In this document: positions 15,170 to 21,992 of the stretch, in pieces
Layout: each line of letters opens with the position of its first letter
How positions within the stretch are numbered: position 1 is the stretch's first letter
Virus record (IMG/VR): IMGVR_UViG_3300009173_001007
Coordinates: 1 to 24,386 of that record
Length of the DNA stretch: 24,386 nucleotides
Reading direction: 5' to 3' (one strand)
Source: a virus
Translations under genes and position numbers: made by a program
Notes under the pieces: model-generated
Database searches by the model: none
Told to the model about the DNA's origin: nothing
Seen by the model: only the letters and a program-made list of their open reading frames with translations

Positions 15170-15488
15170 CTTCATTCCTGTATTCTATAAAGCCCGCATA
15201 GTTTTCTGGTCTTTCCAGCATATGGGCCAGTTGTTGTACTGCTTCATCCAGAGCGGCTTTATCTCCGCTGTTTCTATAGCTTATTATATACTCGCAGATT
15301 TCTCTTAAGTCTAACAGGTTCTGAGAAAGAATGACAACAATGTTGCCTTCGATGAGATTGTCGGTTTCTCCGATAGCCAAAACTTTTTCAAGCTGGGGTC
15401 TTGGCATAATCTTGACTTGTTTAAGATTGACGACATTGTCAAAAATATTTTTGCGTTTTCTGAAAATGTGTTTGATAAAGTCAAGCAT
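15156..15488 (-). CDS. Hypothetical protein
   Basis: A 110-residue protein of unknown function. It begins with a basic amphipathic helix (MLDFIKHIFRKRKNIF), then a central hydrophobic strand region (NIVVILSQ) and a helical C-terminal half (LREICEYIISY, DEAVQQLAHML). ATG at 15486-15488 has TAGG six nt upstream; an in-frame TTG at 15504 would overlap the upstream gene. The basic first helix could bind membrane or nucleic acid. No family recognised. Confidence 0.65.
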   Translation of the reverse strand: MLDFIKHIFRKRKNIFDNVVNLKQVKIMPRPQLEKVLAIGETDNLIEGNIVVILSQNLLDLREICEYIISYRNSGDKAALDEAVQQLAHMLERPENYAGFIEYRNEDANV

Positions 15489-15495
15489 GCTGAGC

Positions 15496-15831
15496 CTACG
15501 CAACAAAATAAATTAAGTATGCAAATAGCAGTATCTGGGTCAAGAATATAGACGTGTTTATTATCCAAGAAGCTTTTCTGTAGTTGTGATACAAAACGGT
15601 GACGCATCCGAGAGAAAATATAGTCCCGAACATTTTAATCCCTACAAACGCAGGAACTCCACACTTGCCCATAATGTATCGAGCCATCGGATTTTTTTCT
15701 ACTTCGTATAGATACTCCCCATTTAACACAGACAGATACGCATCGTATGATGACGCAAAGCCTATGAACATCCACATGGCACAAAATATCCACGTAGATG
15801 TAGAATATCTATTAATCGTATTCAGGACCAT
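15496..15831 (-). CDS. Three-helix membrane protein resembling DUF5658
   Basis: A 111-residue integral membrane protein. Hydrophobic segments at about 13-33, 58-80 and 89-110 look membrane-spanning. The pattern SSYDAYLS near the first helix followed by VEKNPMARYIM resembles DUF5658-type proteins, where a conserved D and an ExNPxxR loop follow the first helix; that family has no known function. The start ATG overlaps the end of phoH by 20 nt. A holin is less likely given the conserved polar loop. Confidence 0.68.
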   Translation of the reverse strand: MVLNTINRYSTSTWIFCAMWMFIGFASSYDAYLSVLNGEYLYEVEKNPMARYIMGKCGVPAFVGIKMFGTIFSLGCVTVLYHNYRKASWIINTSIFLTQILLFAYLIYFVA

Positions 15832-16483
15832 CCAGACACGCCAGTATTGTAGATATGAGCTTGTTTCTTATAATATCCCCACGCTCTAATTCAGAGATTC
15901 CAACCCCCTGAATTCCATCCAGCTTATCCATGCATATATCAAGAGCACCTCTCATTTTAAACGGGAGGTCTGATTGATGTGTATCGCCATTAATAACAGC
16001 CTTGGACTCCCTGCCAGTCCTAGTTATAAACATCTTGATTTGTTCAAAAGTGGCGTTTTGGGCTTCGTCAAGAATCATAAAAGACCTATGAAAGTTTCTT
16101 CCTCTCATATATTCTAAAGGGCATACTTCTATTATACCCTCAGAACGCATCTTGTTTATCTCATCCGACTTAAAATATCGACCCATTTCTTCTAATACGG
16201 GTACTAGATAGGGATGTATTTTTTCAGCAAAGGTTCCCGGTAGAAAGCCTAGACCCTTGCCGGATTCAACAACGGGCCTTGTAATGACTATCTTGTCTAC
16301 CTTCTTGTCTTGCAGATATTCACAAGCCATACCAACTGCCACGGCGGTCTTGCCGCTTCCAGCCGGTCCACTACAAATAGTAATGTCGTTCTCAGACATC
16401 TCGCGGATATAATCCGCTTGATTTTTCGTTTTTGGGGTTAATCTTTTGGGGATATTATTCTTGGGGCGTTTTCTTCTACTCAT
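15812..16483 (-). CDS. phoH: PhoH-like P-loop ATPase
   Basis: A 223-residue PhoH-family protein. The Walker A motif GPAGSGKT is at 39-46, ITRPVVESGKGLGFLPG (67-83) is the family hallmark, Walker B FMILDEAQN ends at 143, and NGDTHQSD and SELERGDIIR follow. The N-terminus is basic. PhoH is common in phages of aquatic bacteria; its role is uncertain, with RNA/DNA helicase or phosphate-stress functions proposed. It is only the ATPase core, without the PIN or KH domain of cellular relatives. It begins three bases after the dUTPase stop with a weak ribosome site. Confidence 0.93.
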   Translation of the reverse strand: MSRRKRPKNNIPKRLTPKTKNQADYIREMSENDITICSGPAGSGKTAVAVGMACEYLQDKKVDKIVITRPVVESGKGLGFLPGTFAEKIHPYLVPVLEEMGRYFKSDEINKMRSEGIIEVCPLEYMRGRNFHRSFMILDEAQNATFEQIKMFITRTGRESKAVINGDTHQSDLPFKMRGALDICMDKLDGIQGVGISELERGDIIRNKLISTILACLDGPEYD

Positions 16484-16486
16484 ATA

Positions 16487-16930
16487 TTAACGACCAGAGC
16501 TACCGAATCCTCCAGAACCTCTGTCAGTATCGTCTAACTCTCGCACCTTTCTAATAAAAAAGTTATCTACTTTTTGAATTAAAAGTTGAGCTATCCGGTC
16601 GCCTTCCAAAAGTTCCACGATATCATCGCTTGAGTTGTACAGACAGACTTTAATCTCTCCCCTATATTCAGCGTCAATCACCCCGGCAAAAACATCTATG
16701 CCTTGCTTTACAGCTAGACCAGAGCGGGGCCAAATAAGCCCCACGTGGCCGTTGGGTATTGCTACAGCAACATCAGTGCCAATAAGCTCTCTTGATTCTG
16801 GGTCAATTGAAACGCTTTCAGAAGCGTACAAATCAAACCCGGCATCAAAGCGATTCGCCTTAGATGGCAGCGTTGCTTTGTCCGATAATAATTTGACCTG
16901 TAGTGAACCCTCCTCGTCCGCAAGTGCCAT
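16487..16930 (-). CDS. dut: dUTP diphosphatase (trimeric dUTPase)
   Basis: A 147-residue dUTPase with all five family motifs: AGFDLYA, PRSGLAVKQG, GVIDAEYRGEI, RIAQLLIQ and the C-terminal RGSGGFGSSG that closes over the active site. It hydrolyses dUTP to dUMP, keeping uracil out of DNA and supplying the substrate for ThyX. ATG at 16928-16930 is chosen because GGAGGAGG lies five bases upstream; the frame runs open to 16966 but with no comparable site. It follows the RNR gene, so substrate flow and gene order agree. Confidence 0.95.
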   Translation of the reverse strand: MALADEEGSLQVKLLSDKATLPSKANRFDAGFDLYASESVSIDPESRELIGTDVAVAIPNGHVGLIWPRSGLAVKQGIDVFAGVIDAEYRGEIKVCLYNSSDDIVELLEGDRIAQLLIQKVDNFFIRKVRELDDTDRGSGGFGSSGR

Positions 16931-16935
16931 GCTAT

Positions 16936-16943
16936 CCTCCTCC
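16936..16943 (-). promoter_or_regulatory. Strong ribosome binding site fixing the dUTPase start
   Basis: GGAGGAGG on the minus strand is five bases before the ATG at 16928-16930. It rules out the three upstream in-frame ATG/extended starts and predicts very efficient translation of dUTPase. Confidence 0.8.
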
Positions 16944-16974
16944 GCACACCGTGTCATAAAAAACATTTTTTATC

Positions 16975-19158
16975 CTAGATAATCTCGCACACACCACCAG
17001 AACAAGCCAACTCCTGTTCCGGCGTAGTGTTGTCATGCTCCTCTACACAAAGAGTATAATCTACAGAACTATAAGACCCTTTAATGTCTACCCATTCTTT
17101 CCAATTGTATACGTCTTTCATACAATAAGAAAGTTTTTTGATATCCCCATCCATATACTTGTTTGCGAAACGAGTACACCTATCGACCCAGTCTTTCTTT
17201 CCGTTGCCTTTGACCTTAGTTCCTAGGCCCATTAGAGCATCGCAAGCAGTCCAAAGGTTGTCTTCCCACAGATTGAGAGCAACTTCTATTAACCCACCGA
17301 CAAATACAACGCCATCCCCATAATGAGACACCATCTCGCTGGGAAGGTAGACCGTTGTAAAGGGGGCTTGCGGATAATCCTTGTCCCCACTCACGGGGAG
17401 AAGAGAAACTCCACAGAAATACTTTCTATTTTTAAATATAAATTTCTCTACGTCTTCCCATTCTTCGGGCTTTACATTGATTGTATTTGAAACATTGTGT
17501 TGAAGAAAACTCTTCACGCATAGTGAGTCAGTTCTTCCTGTCATCACCCAATTTTGTTGGGTAGTCTTAACACAGCTTAACAAATCTATGGCGCCGACTT
17601 TATTTTTAAGCTTTGCGCCATCTGGCACTTCTATGCAAAAAGAAACAACATCATCGCTATCATTAGCGGACCAGACCGATTCTTCACACGCCCGTGGATT
17701 CGTTTTTTTGAAGTGTTGGTAGATATCTTCCAGTTTATTAGCTTGCACACGTCTAATATAGCGCTTGGCATGATGAGGATGAATGCCACTACTAGTACCA
17801 AGAATGCAACTAGCAGTTCCTTCAGGCTTAACACAAGTAGTTCTAGCTGCTGGATTAATTCCGATTTTTGCAGCAAGCTCTTTATTCGTTCTCTTGACAA
17901 CTCTGGCGCCTTCTTTTTGAACATCTGGGTCCAGACAAAGCTCATGCTGCTCCATTATTCCCGTCATGGAGACACCCAGCAAGGCTTCTCTTTTAAAAAT
18001 TCTTTCGCTTACTTCACCTAAATATGGCAGGGTGGTGAACCCGGCTTGGAGGGTTCCTATAATTGAAGCGGCTCGACAGGACTCGAAGAACTCTTCTTTT
18101 GTTTTTACTTTTGCGCAGTTGATAGTGCTAAGATTGCACGCTTGCCATCCGGTCTTGCCGGTTTTTTCATCAACAGGATAAAGCCCAATCTCCACACAGG
18201 GATTTACGATAAGCTCTGTAGAGTCTGACCAAACAAACCCCGGCTCACCGAACTCCTTAACCGATTGCATTAATGATGTAAATTGTTCAGGACTGGTCTT
18301 ATCACGAAGTAGCAGAGCAGAATTATTAGAACGACCACGTTGAGGATTATCGTGAAACCAATTACCAGTCTTTGCCAATGCCATCTCCTCATCGTTTGGC
18401 GAAAAGAGGCAAATGGTAGCACTCCTACGCACACCACCAGAGATAACAGCGTCAGCAGCGTGCATAACAACGTCGTAGACATCTATAGGTCTCAGTTTTT
18501 TATTTGAAAATAGCGCATCCTTCAGCGCTTTGTCTAAAACTTTCTTAATGTTTGTCAGGGCTTTTTTGAGAGGCTCTGGGCCGGGAGCTTTGCCTGAACT
18601 TGAACTTAGGTACGAACCGGCTGGCCTGATTTCTGAGAAGTCAAAGCTTACGGTCTTCCCTACATACTCAGGAAACAGTTCGCAACCTTCAAAATAACTG
18701 ACGACTAAAACACCAACAGCATCAGACCACCCCTCTATTGTGTCTGGGATGGTGAATTTCTTAGTGCCGTCTTTCTTTTGAATCAACTTAGGCAGCTTTT
18801 CTACATGATGCTTCTGCACCGAAAAGCCTACGCCGCAACCGCAAAGAAGAAGATACATGCATTCTTGAAAAAATCTTGGTCTATCAACATACGACGCAAT
18901 GCAGTTATACACTCTCGCGTGATGTTTGAGGATAGGCTCGCCACCAAACTGTAGCGCCCTCTGAGAACCTAAGACTCGCTTTTTATACATTAGGTCATAC
19001 GCCCAATCAATATCCCCGTTGACCTCGGGGTATCGTTCGTGCATCATCTTCCTAACGCGAGTGACAGATTCTTTCCAAGTTTCTCTTCTTTTCTTTTCGG
19101 GAATCCATCTAGCGTATTTGCTAACAAACGCATAATTTTGTAGTTCTGTGACTGACAT
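16975..19158 (-). CDS. nrdJ: Adenosylcobalamin-dependent (class II) ribonucleoside-triphosphate reductase
   Basis: A 727-residue monomeric class II RNR like the Lactobacillus leichmannii enzyme (about 739 residues). It reduces NTPs to dNTPs using a B12-generated radical, with no oxygen or second subunit needed. Seen: YNCIAS (Cys86, first redox Cys), GGVRRSATI (241-249, typical of B12 reductases), NPCVEI (Asn319, thiyl Cys321, Glu323), CNLSTINC (Cys341, second redox Cys), PEGTASCILGTSSGIHP and the C-terminal shuttle pair in ACSGGVCEII (Cys719, Cys724). All catalytic residues are present; no split or intein interrupts it. No B12 riboswitch is seen upstream, and the ribosome site is weak. Activity depends on host cobalamin and thioredoxin. 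Confidence 0.95.
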   Translation of the reverse strand: MSVTELQNYAFVSKYARWIPEKKRRETWKESVTRVRKMMHERYPEVNGDIDWAYDLMYKKRVLGSQRALQFGGEPILKHHARVYNCIASYVDRPRFFQECMYLLLCGCGVGFSVQKHHVEKLPKLIQKKDGTKKFTIPDTIEGWSDAVGVLVVSYFEGCELFPEYVGKTVSFDFSEIRPAGSYLSSSSGKAPGPEPLKKALTNIKKVLDKALKDALFSNKKLRPIDVYDVVMHAADAVISGGVRRSATICLFSPNDEEMALAKTGNWFHDNPQRGRSNNSALLLRDKTSPEQFTSLMQSVKEFGEPGFVWSDSTELIVNPCVEIGLYPVDEKTGKTGWQACNLSTINCAKVKTKEEFFESCRAASIIGTLQAGFTTLPYLGEVSERIFKREALLGVSMTGIMEQHELCLDPDVQKEGARVVKRTNKELAAKIGINPAARTTCVKPEGTASCILGTSSGIHPHHAKRYIRRVQANKLEDIYQHFKKTNPRACEESVWSANDSDDVVSFCIEVPDGAKLKNKVGAIDLLSCVKTTQQNWVMTGRTDSLCVKSFLQHNVSNTINVKPEEWEDVEKFIFKNRKYFCGVSLLPVSGDKDYPQAPFTTVYLPSEMVSHYGDGVVFVGGLIEVALNLWEDNLWTACDALMGLGTKVKGNGKKDWVDRCTRFANKYMDGDIKKLSYCMKDVYNWKEWVDIKGSYSSVDYTLCVEEHDNTTPEQELACSGGVCEII

Positions 19159-19169
19159 CGTATATATTT

Positions 19170-19526
19170 CTATCCGTTTTTGGTCTCGGTAGCTAGACCT
19201 TCCCTAACCATTATAGCTGAGAAATCCTCTCCGTCAAGGAAGACTCTCCCAATCGCCCGACCAAAGGTGAAGACATCCTTTATCTCTCCTTCTGGGTCAG
19301 AGGGTATATGAACGACAACGTCTCGGTACAAAAGTTTATTTTTTGCAAACTGTTTGGACGCTAACCCCCTCGCCTTTTCTTCTTTATCTCTAGTCCGTGT
19401 TTCTGGCGCCCAACAATCCTCTAATCTAATGCGCATTCGCCTTTCAATTAGAACATCTACGGTATCACCGTCAACTACTCTAGTTATTTTAGCCTTGGTT
19501 GTAAAGCCCGTTGGGGGTTCTTTCAT
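19170..19526 (-). CDS. SNase-like (thermonuclease-family) nuclease
   Basis: A 118-residue protein with the staphylococcal-nuclease fold signature: ITRVVDGDTVDV (Asp19, Asp21), RIRLEDCWAPET (Arg34, Glu42) and FGRAIGRVFLDG (Arg90). By alignment with SNase these are the two Arg, the general-base Glu and one Ca ligand; the third acid (SNase Asp40) is replaced by Trp39, with Asp37 nearby. No signal peptide, so it would act in the cytoplasm, perhaps on host DNA. ATG has AGAGAGAGG five bases before it. It is the first gene after the strong terminator at 19552-19583, so it starts a new transcript unless there is read-through. Confidence 0.86.
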   Translation of the reverse strand: MKEPPTGFTTKAKITRVVDGDTVDVLIERRMRIRLEDCWAPETRTRDKEEKARGLASKQFAKNKLLYRDVVVHIPSDPEGEIKDVFTFGRAIGRVFLDGEDFSAIMVREGLATETKNG

Positions 19527-19551
19527 GGCTGCCTCTCTCTGAATACCTTAT

Positions 19552-19583
19552 AAAAAAGACCCGTAGCGGGTAGGCTACGGGTC
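19552..19583 (-). terminator. Intrinsic terminator ending the candidate RNA
   Basis: On the minus strand a perfect 10-bp stem (GACCCGTAGC / GCTACGGGTC, 19558-19567 with 19574-19583) around a 6-nt loop is followed at once by TTTTTT (19552-19557). On the plus strand the tail is broken by a G and A's, so it works best for minus-strand transcripts. Confidence 0.9.
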
Positions 19584-19775
19584 TGTAATTTTTAAGAACG
19601 ACACTGGAAACTAATCAAGCACAGCATAGTAACGCTCACGTCTATTAGTATAGCTTAAGTTCATTATGATTACAAATAATGCTTGATGCTCGCGGGCTGG
19701 CTGGATAAGTGTCGCTCTAGCTCTTATAGGAGGGGCAGCTTTGTGCGCCGTCGCTTAGAACTCTATAAAATCCAG
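19552..19775 (-). ncRNA. Candidate structured non-coding RNA between dCMP deaminase and the SNase gene
   Basis: The 274-nt gap 19527-19800 has no credible gene but strong pairing potential on the minus strand. An 11-bp helix (19708-19718 with 19595-19605, one G-U) encloses a second helix of 8 bp plus a G-U (19679-19687 with 19614-19622), with a small inner hairpin ATTAT/ATAAT. A 5' hairpin (TTATAG/CTATAA, 19763-19768 with 19724-19729) precedes them, and a strong intrinsic terminator ends the segment. No tRNA, tmRNA, 6S or RNase P motif was recognised. No clear promoter is visible just upstream, so it may be processed from the deaminase transcript. Ends are approximate. It could instead be a 3' untranslated region or an attachment region. 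Confidence 0.55.
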
Positions 19776-19800
19776 CAATAGATATACACTATATTTCTCA

Positions 19801-20298
19801 CTAACTCGAAGAACTTTTCAGACTACTCACCAGTTGATTTAGATGCGACAGGTCGGGTTCGATAAAATTAACTTCAAGACCATTGCTAGACAAGAATTCA
19901 TAAACTATGCGGTCTTCTTCGGTTTGACCGTGTGCCTTTGAGTCTTTTGGCACATACCACTCATGAACTCCGTTTTGCCACAGTAGTTTTGCGCAAGTAG
20001 CGCAGGGGAGATGGGTGATATAAGCCGTGTAATAATCCATATGTTTAACAATTAGATTGCTCACAGCATTAGCTTCTGCGTGAACCATAAACGGGTATTT
20101 TCCCGGTCGGGTTGTAGGGAGGGCGCTGTCATCCACGCCGCCGGGGAATCCGTTGTACCCAACTCCAACAACCGCATGCTGGCTATTAACTATAACGCAG
20201 CCCACTTGAGTCTGAGAGTCGTGACTTCTTGTGGAAACGTAGTAAGCAAGCCCAATAAAATAATCGTGCCAAGAGGGTCTATTTTGTCGAGGTTTCAT
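19801..20298 (-). CDS. dCMP deaminase
   Basis: A 165-residue zinc deaminase. It turns dCMP into dUMP, the substrate of ThyX. The catalytic zinc site is HAEANA (His73, Glu75) and PCATC (Cys99, Cys102); GYNGFPGG (48-55) and the start RPSWHDYFIGLAYYVSTRS are typical of dCMP rather than cytidine deaminases. A Ser-rich tail ends the protein. ATG at 20296-20298 matches family length; a longer frame from GTG at 20331 would overlap the small basic ORF and has no good ribosome site. Its stop is followed by the candidate RNA region and a terminator. Confidence 0.92.
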   Translation of the reverse strand: MKPRQNRPSWHDYFIGLAYYVSTRSHDSQTQVGCVIVNSQHAVVGVGYNGFPGGVDDSALPTTRPGKYPFMVHAEANAVSNLIVKHMDYYTAYITHLPCATCAKLLWQNGVHEWYVPKDSKAHGQTEEDRIVYEFLSSNGLEVNFIEPDLSHLNQLVSSLKSSSS

Positions 20299-20383
20299 AG
20301 GCTCGTTTCTTGTTCCTGTTCCGTCTCTCACTCTTTAAGCGCTTCCTGTCTCGCTTGCTCTTTTTCCTAATAGTCTTTCCCAT
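20279..20383 (-). CDS. Possible very basic 34-residue peptide
   Basis: An ATG two bases after the stop of the upstream gene opens a 34-codon frame, starting MGKTIRKKSKRDRKR, in which more than half the residues are Lys or Arg. It fills the only gap between two genes and ends 20 nt inside the deaminase gene, a coupling seen elsewhere here. No Shine-Dalgarno is evident, and A/G-rich DNA gives Lys/Arg codons by chance. If real it would bind nucleic acid. Confidence 0.45.
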   Translation of the reverse strand: MGKTIRKKSKRDRKRLKSERRNRNKKRAYETSTK

Positions 20384-20384
20384 T

Positions 20385-20891
20385 TTAAAAAGCCACAGCC
20401 GTTAAATATCTATAAGCACGAACACTAAACGAATACTTTTTTGTCAGCTTAGACACAACTAAATACCAGCCCCCATCTTCCATGTTGACTTCTGATATCT
20501 TTGTGGGAACTCTGGTTACGCAAAGGTCATATGTTTCCTCTACGCCGCTCGCGCTGTCAATATTTTTTCTGTTTAGCTCCTGAATAATTTCGTCATCAAA
20601 CTTCTTGTAGGTATACTTCCCTCTAAATCCCAGCAGCTTACAGGTAAATTCCATGTGGCTAGCCGGGTCTTTTGATTTGTCAATTTCAATTATACTGTTC
20701 AAGTCTGACACCACCACTCCAGAACGGTCATATAGGGTTTTAAGAAAATAAGCATCTTCTATAAGCTTATTCTTGTGTTCGTCTGGCATATTGAGAGGGC
20801 TTCCGGTTTTCCCTTTATACATATGGCTCAGTATTCTTTCAAAAGGCTCTTGCCAGTCCTTTAAATCTTCTACCCGTATAGCTTTGTCCAT
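20385..20891 (-). CDS. Hypothetical protein
   Basis: A 168-residue mixed alpha/beta protein with no recognised domain. The N-terminal third has a helical pattern (WQEPFERILSHMYKG, KLIEDAYFLKTLYD), and the second half has strands (GKYTYKKF, GGWYLVVSKLTKKYSFSVRAYRYL). The ATG overlaps the stop of the beta-propeller gene by one base. Function unknown. Confidence 0.67.
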   Translation of the reverse strand: MDKAIRVEDLKDWQEPFERILSHMYKGKTGSPLNMPDEHKNKLIEDAYFLKTLYDRSGVVVSDLNSIIEIDKSKDPASHMEFTCKLLGFRGKYTYKKFDDEIIQELNRKNIDSASGVEETYDLCVTRVPTKISEVNMEDGGWYLVVSKLTKKYSFSVRAYRYLTAVAF

Positions 20892-21802
20892 TATGGCTCC
20901 AGTATTTCTAGTCCATGAATACAGTGACGCATATCCTCTTCTAAACCAATCTCTTTCTCAAACTTCTTTGTTTTCATGTCAAACATAAGAACTCTAGCCG
21001 GTGAAGAGCCTACAAAAATGTAGTTCTCCAATCTAGCCAATCCTCTGTTCCAGTTATTTTCAGCTATATCATCGGCATAATATTTAACTGACTTAGAACG
21101 GGGGACATCAGTAGTTTCGCAAATAGAGTTTCTAATAACCCCCAATTTATTCCAACCCGTTAAGTTAACGAGATTAAAATTATCGTATTCATAGAAATTA
21201 TGCTGGAAGCTTTTAGCGTTTTGAATTATGGGCATTGACTCGACGACACTCATGGTGTCAAAGTCATATAGATGTGTGATTAATCCACCAACTACCAGCC
21301 TATCGGAAAAGGAGGAAATTGAATTAATATGGAAGCTGTCGTTTTCCTGAACTTTAGACACGTCTGTCAGGTGTTTGCCCGTAAGAATTTTGTAATCGCT
21401 TTGGCTTTCACCTAATATTTGATAGATGCCAACGACGTTAAAGTCTAGGTCTACCTGCACTATACAATCTATTGCCGTAGAGGTGACCCAAATAGAACCG
21501 GCGAAAAAGCATATCTCGTGAATTGAACGAAAAGCCTCGCGGTCTTCAAGCCTTTTGACTACTTCAAAAGTTTCTTTGTCTAGCTCGATAAGGCTAGTGG
21601 CACTGGCAACGATAATTCTATCGTCGAGAACACATATTCCTCTAAGGCCACGCTCGCCACCTCGCTCGTTGTCATTGACAAATTTCTCGTCGTAGGGAGC
21701 GTAATGAATTACGCGCTCTTCTTCTACGTCGATAACATAAAGCCCACCGTGGTTAGAGCCATGTTCAGCAGCCCTAACCACGGTGGTACAGATAATCTTC
21801 AT
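20891..21802 (-). CDS. Beta-propeller-like protein
   Basis: A 303-residue protein whose sequence repeats in blades of about 45-55 residues: each has a hydrophobic strand pair ending in Gly/Ser-hydrophobic-Asp (GLYVIDVEEE, RIIVASATSLIELDKETF, SIWVTSTAIDCIVQVDLDF, RLVVGGLITHLYDFDTM, YIFVGSSPARVLMFDMKT). His residues recur before the blades (IHEICF, FHINSIS, QHNFYE, IHGLEI), pointing to a top-face pocket. Such folds are usually binding or hydrolase scaffolds; no catalytic set is evident. There is no signal peptide. TTAGG precedes the ATG. It could be a receptor-binding, sugar-binding or regulatory protein, but I do not recognise the family. Confidence 0.68.
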   Translation of the reverse strand: MKIICTTVVRAAEHGSNHGGLYVIDVEEERVIHYAPYDEKFVNDNERGGERGLRGICVLDDRIIVASATSLIELDKETFEVVKRLEDREAFRSIHEICFFAGSIWVTSTAIDCIVQVDLDFNVVGIYQILGESQSDYKILTGKHLTDVSKVQENDSFHINSISSFSDRLVVGGLITHLYDFDTMSVVESMPIIQNAKSFQHNFYEYDNFNLVNLTGWNKLGVIRNSICETTDVPRSKSVKYYADDIAENNWNRGLARLENYIFVGSSPARVLMFDMKTKKFEKEIGLEEDMRHCIHGLEILEP

Positions 21803-21812
21803 TTAACCTAAC

Positions 21813-21992
21813 CTATGATGCTCTAAGGCTATCCCCGACAATCCAAGCGCCCCCCAATAGGACTACATGGTTAACTTGTTCGGGTGAAATGCCAGTGCCA
21901 AGACCGTCGAATATCACAAATACAACGCCCCCAACAGCGACCCAAAATCTGCGTGATGAGAATAGACCGGACAGTTTACTTACGTTTAGCAT
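21813..21992 (-). CDS. Small single-pass membrane protein, holin-like
   Basis: A 59-residue ORF in the gap between the protease and propeller genes. It starts MLNVSKLSGLFSSRRFW, then a hydrophobic helix (AVGGVVFVIFDGLG), a SPEQV turn and a second moderately hydrophobic stretch (VVLLGGAWIVGDSL). This 'SRRFWVAV ... ISPEQ ... IVG' layout resembles small phage membrane proteins often annotated as holin-like. AGAGG stands about 8 nt before the ATG, which overlaps the protease stop by 17 nt. A lysis role is inference; no endolysin gene is in the window. Confidence 0.7.
   Translation of the reverse strand: MLNVSKLSGLFSSRRFWVAVGGVVFVIFDGLGTGISPEQVNHVVLLGGAWIVGDSLRAS

Noticed and set aside
19611-19664. 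17-codon ORF (MNLSYTNRRERYYAVLD) inside the candidate RNA, considered as a tmRNA tag
   Set aside because: No ribosome site, no acceptor or T-arm motifs, and the peptide does not end in the hydrophobic Ala tag typical of tmRNA.
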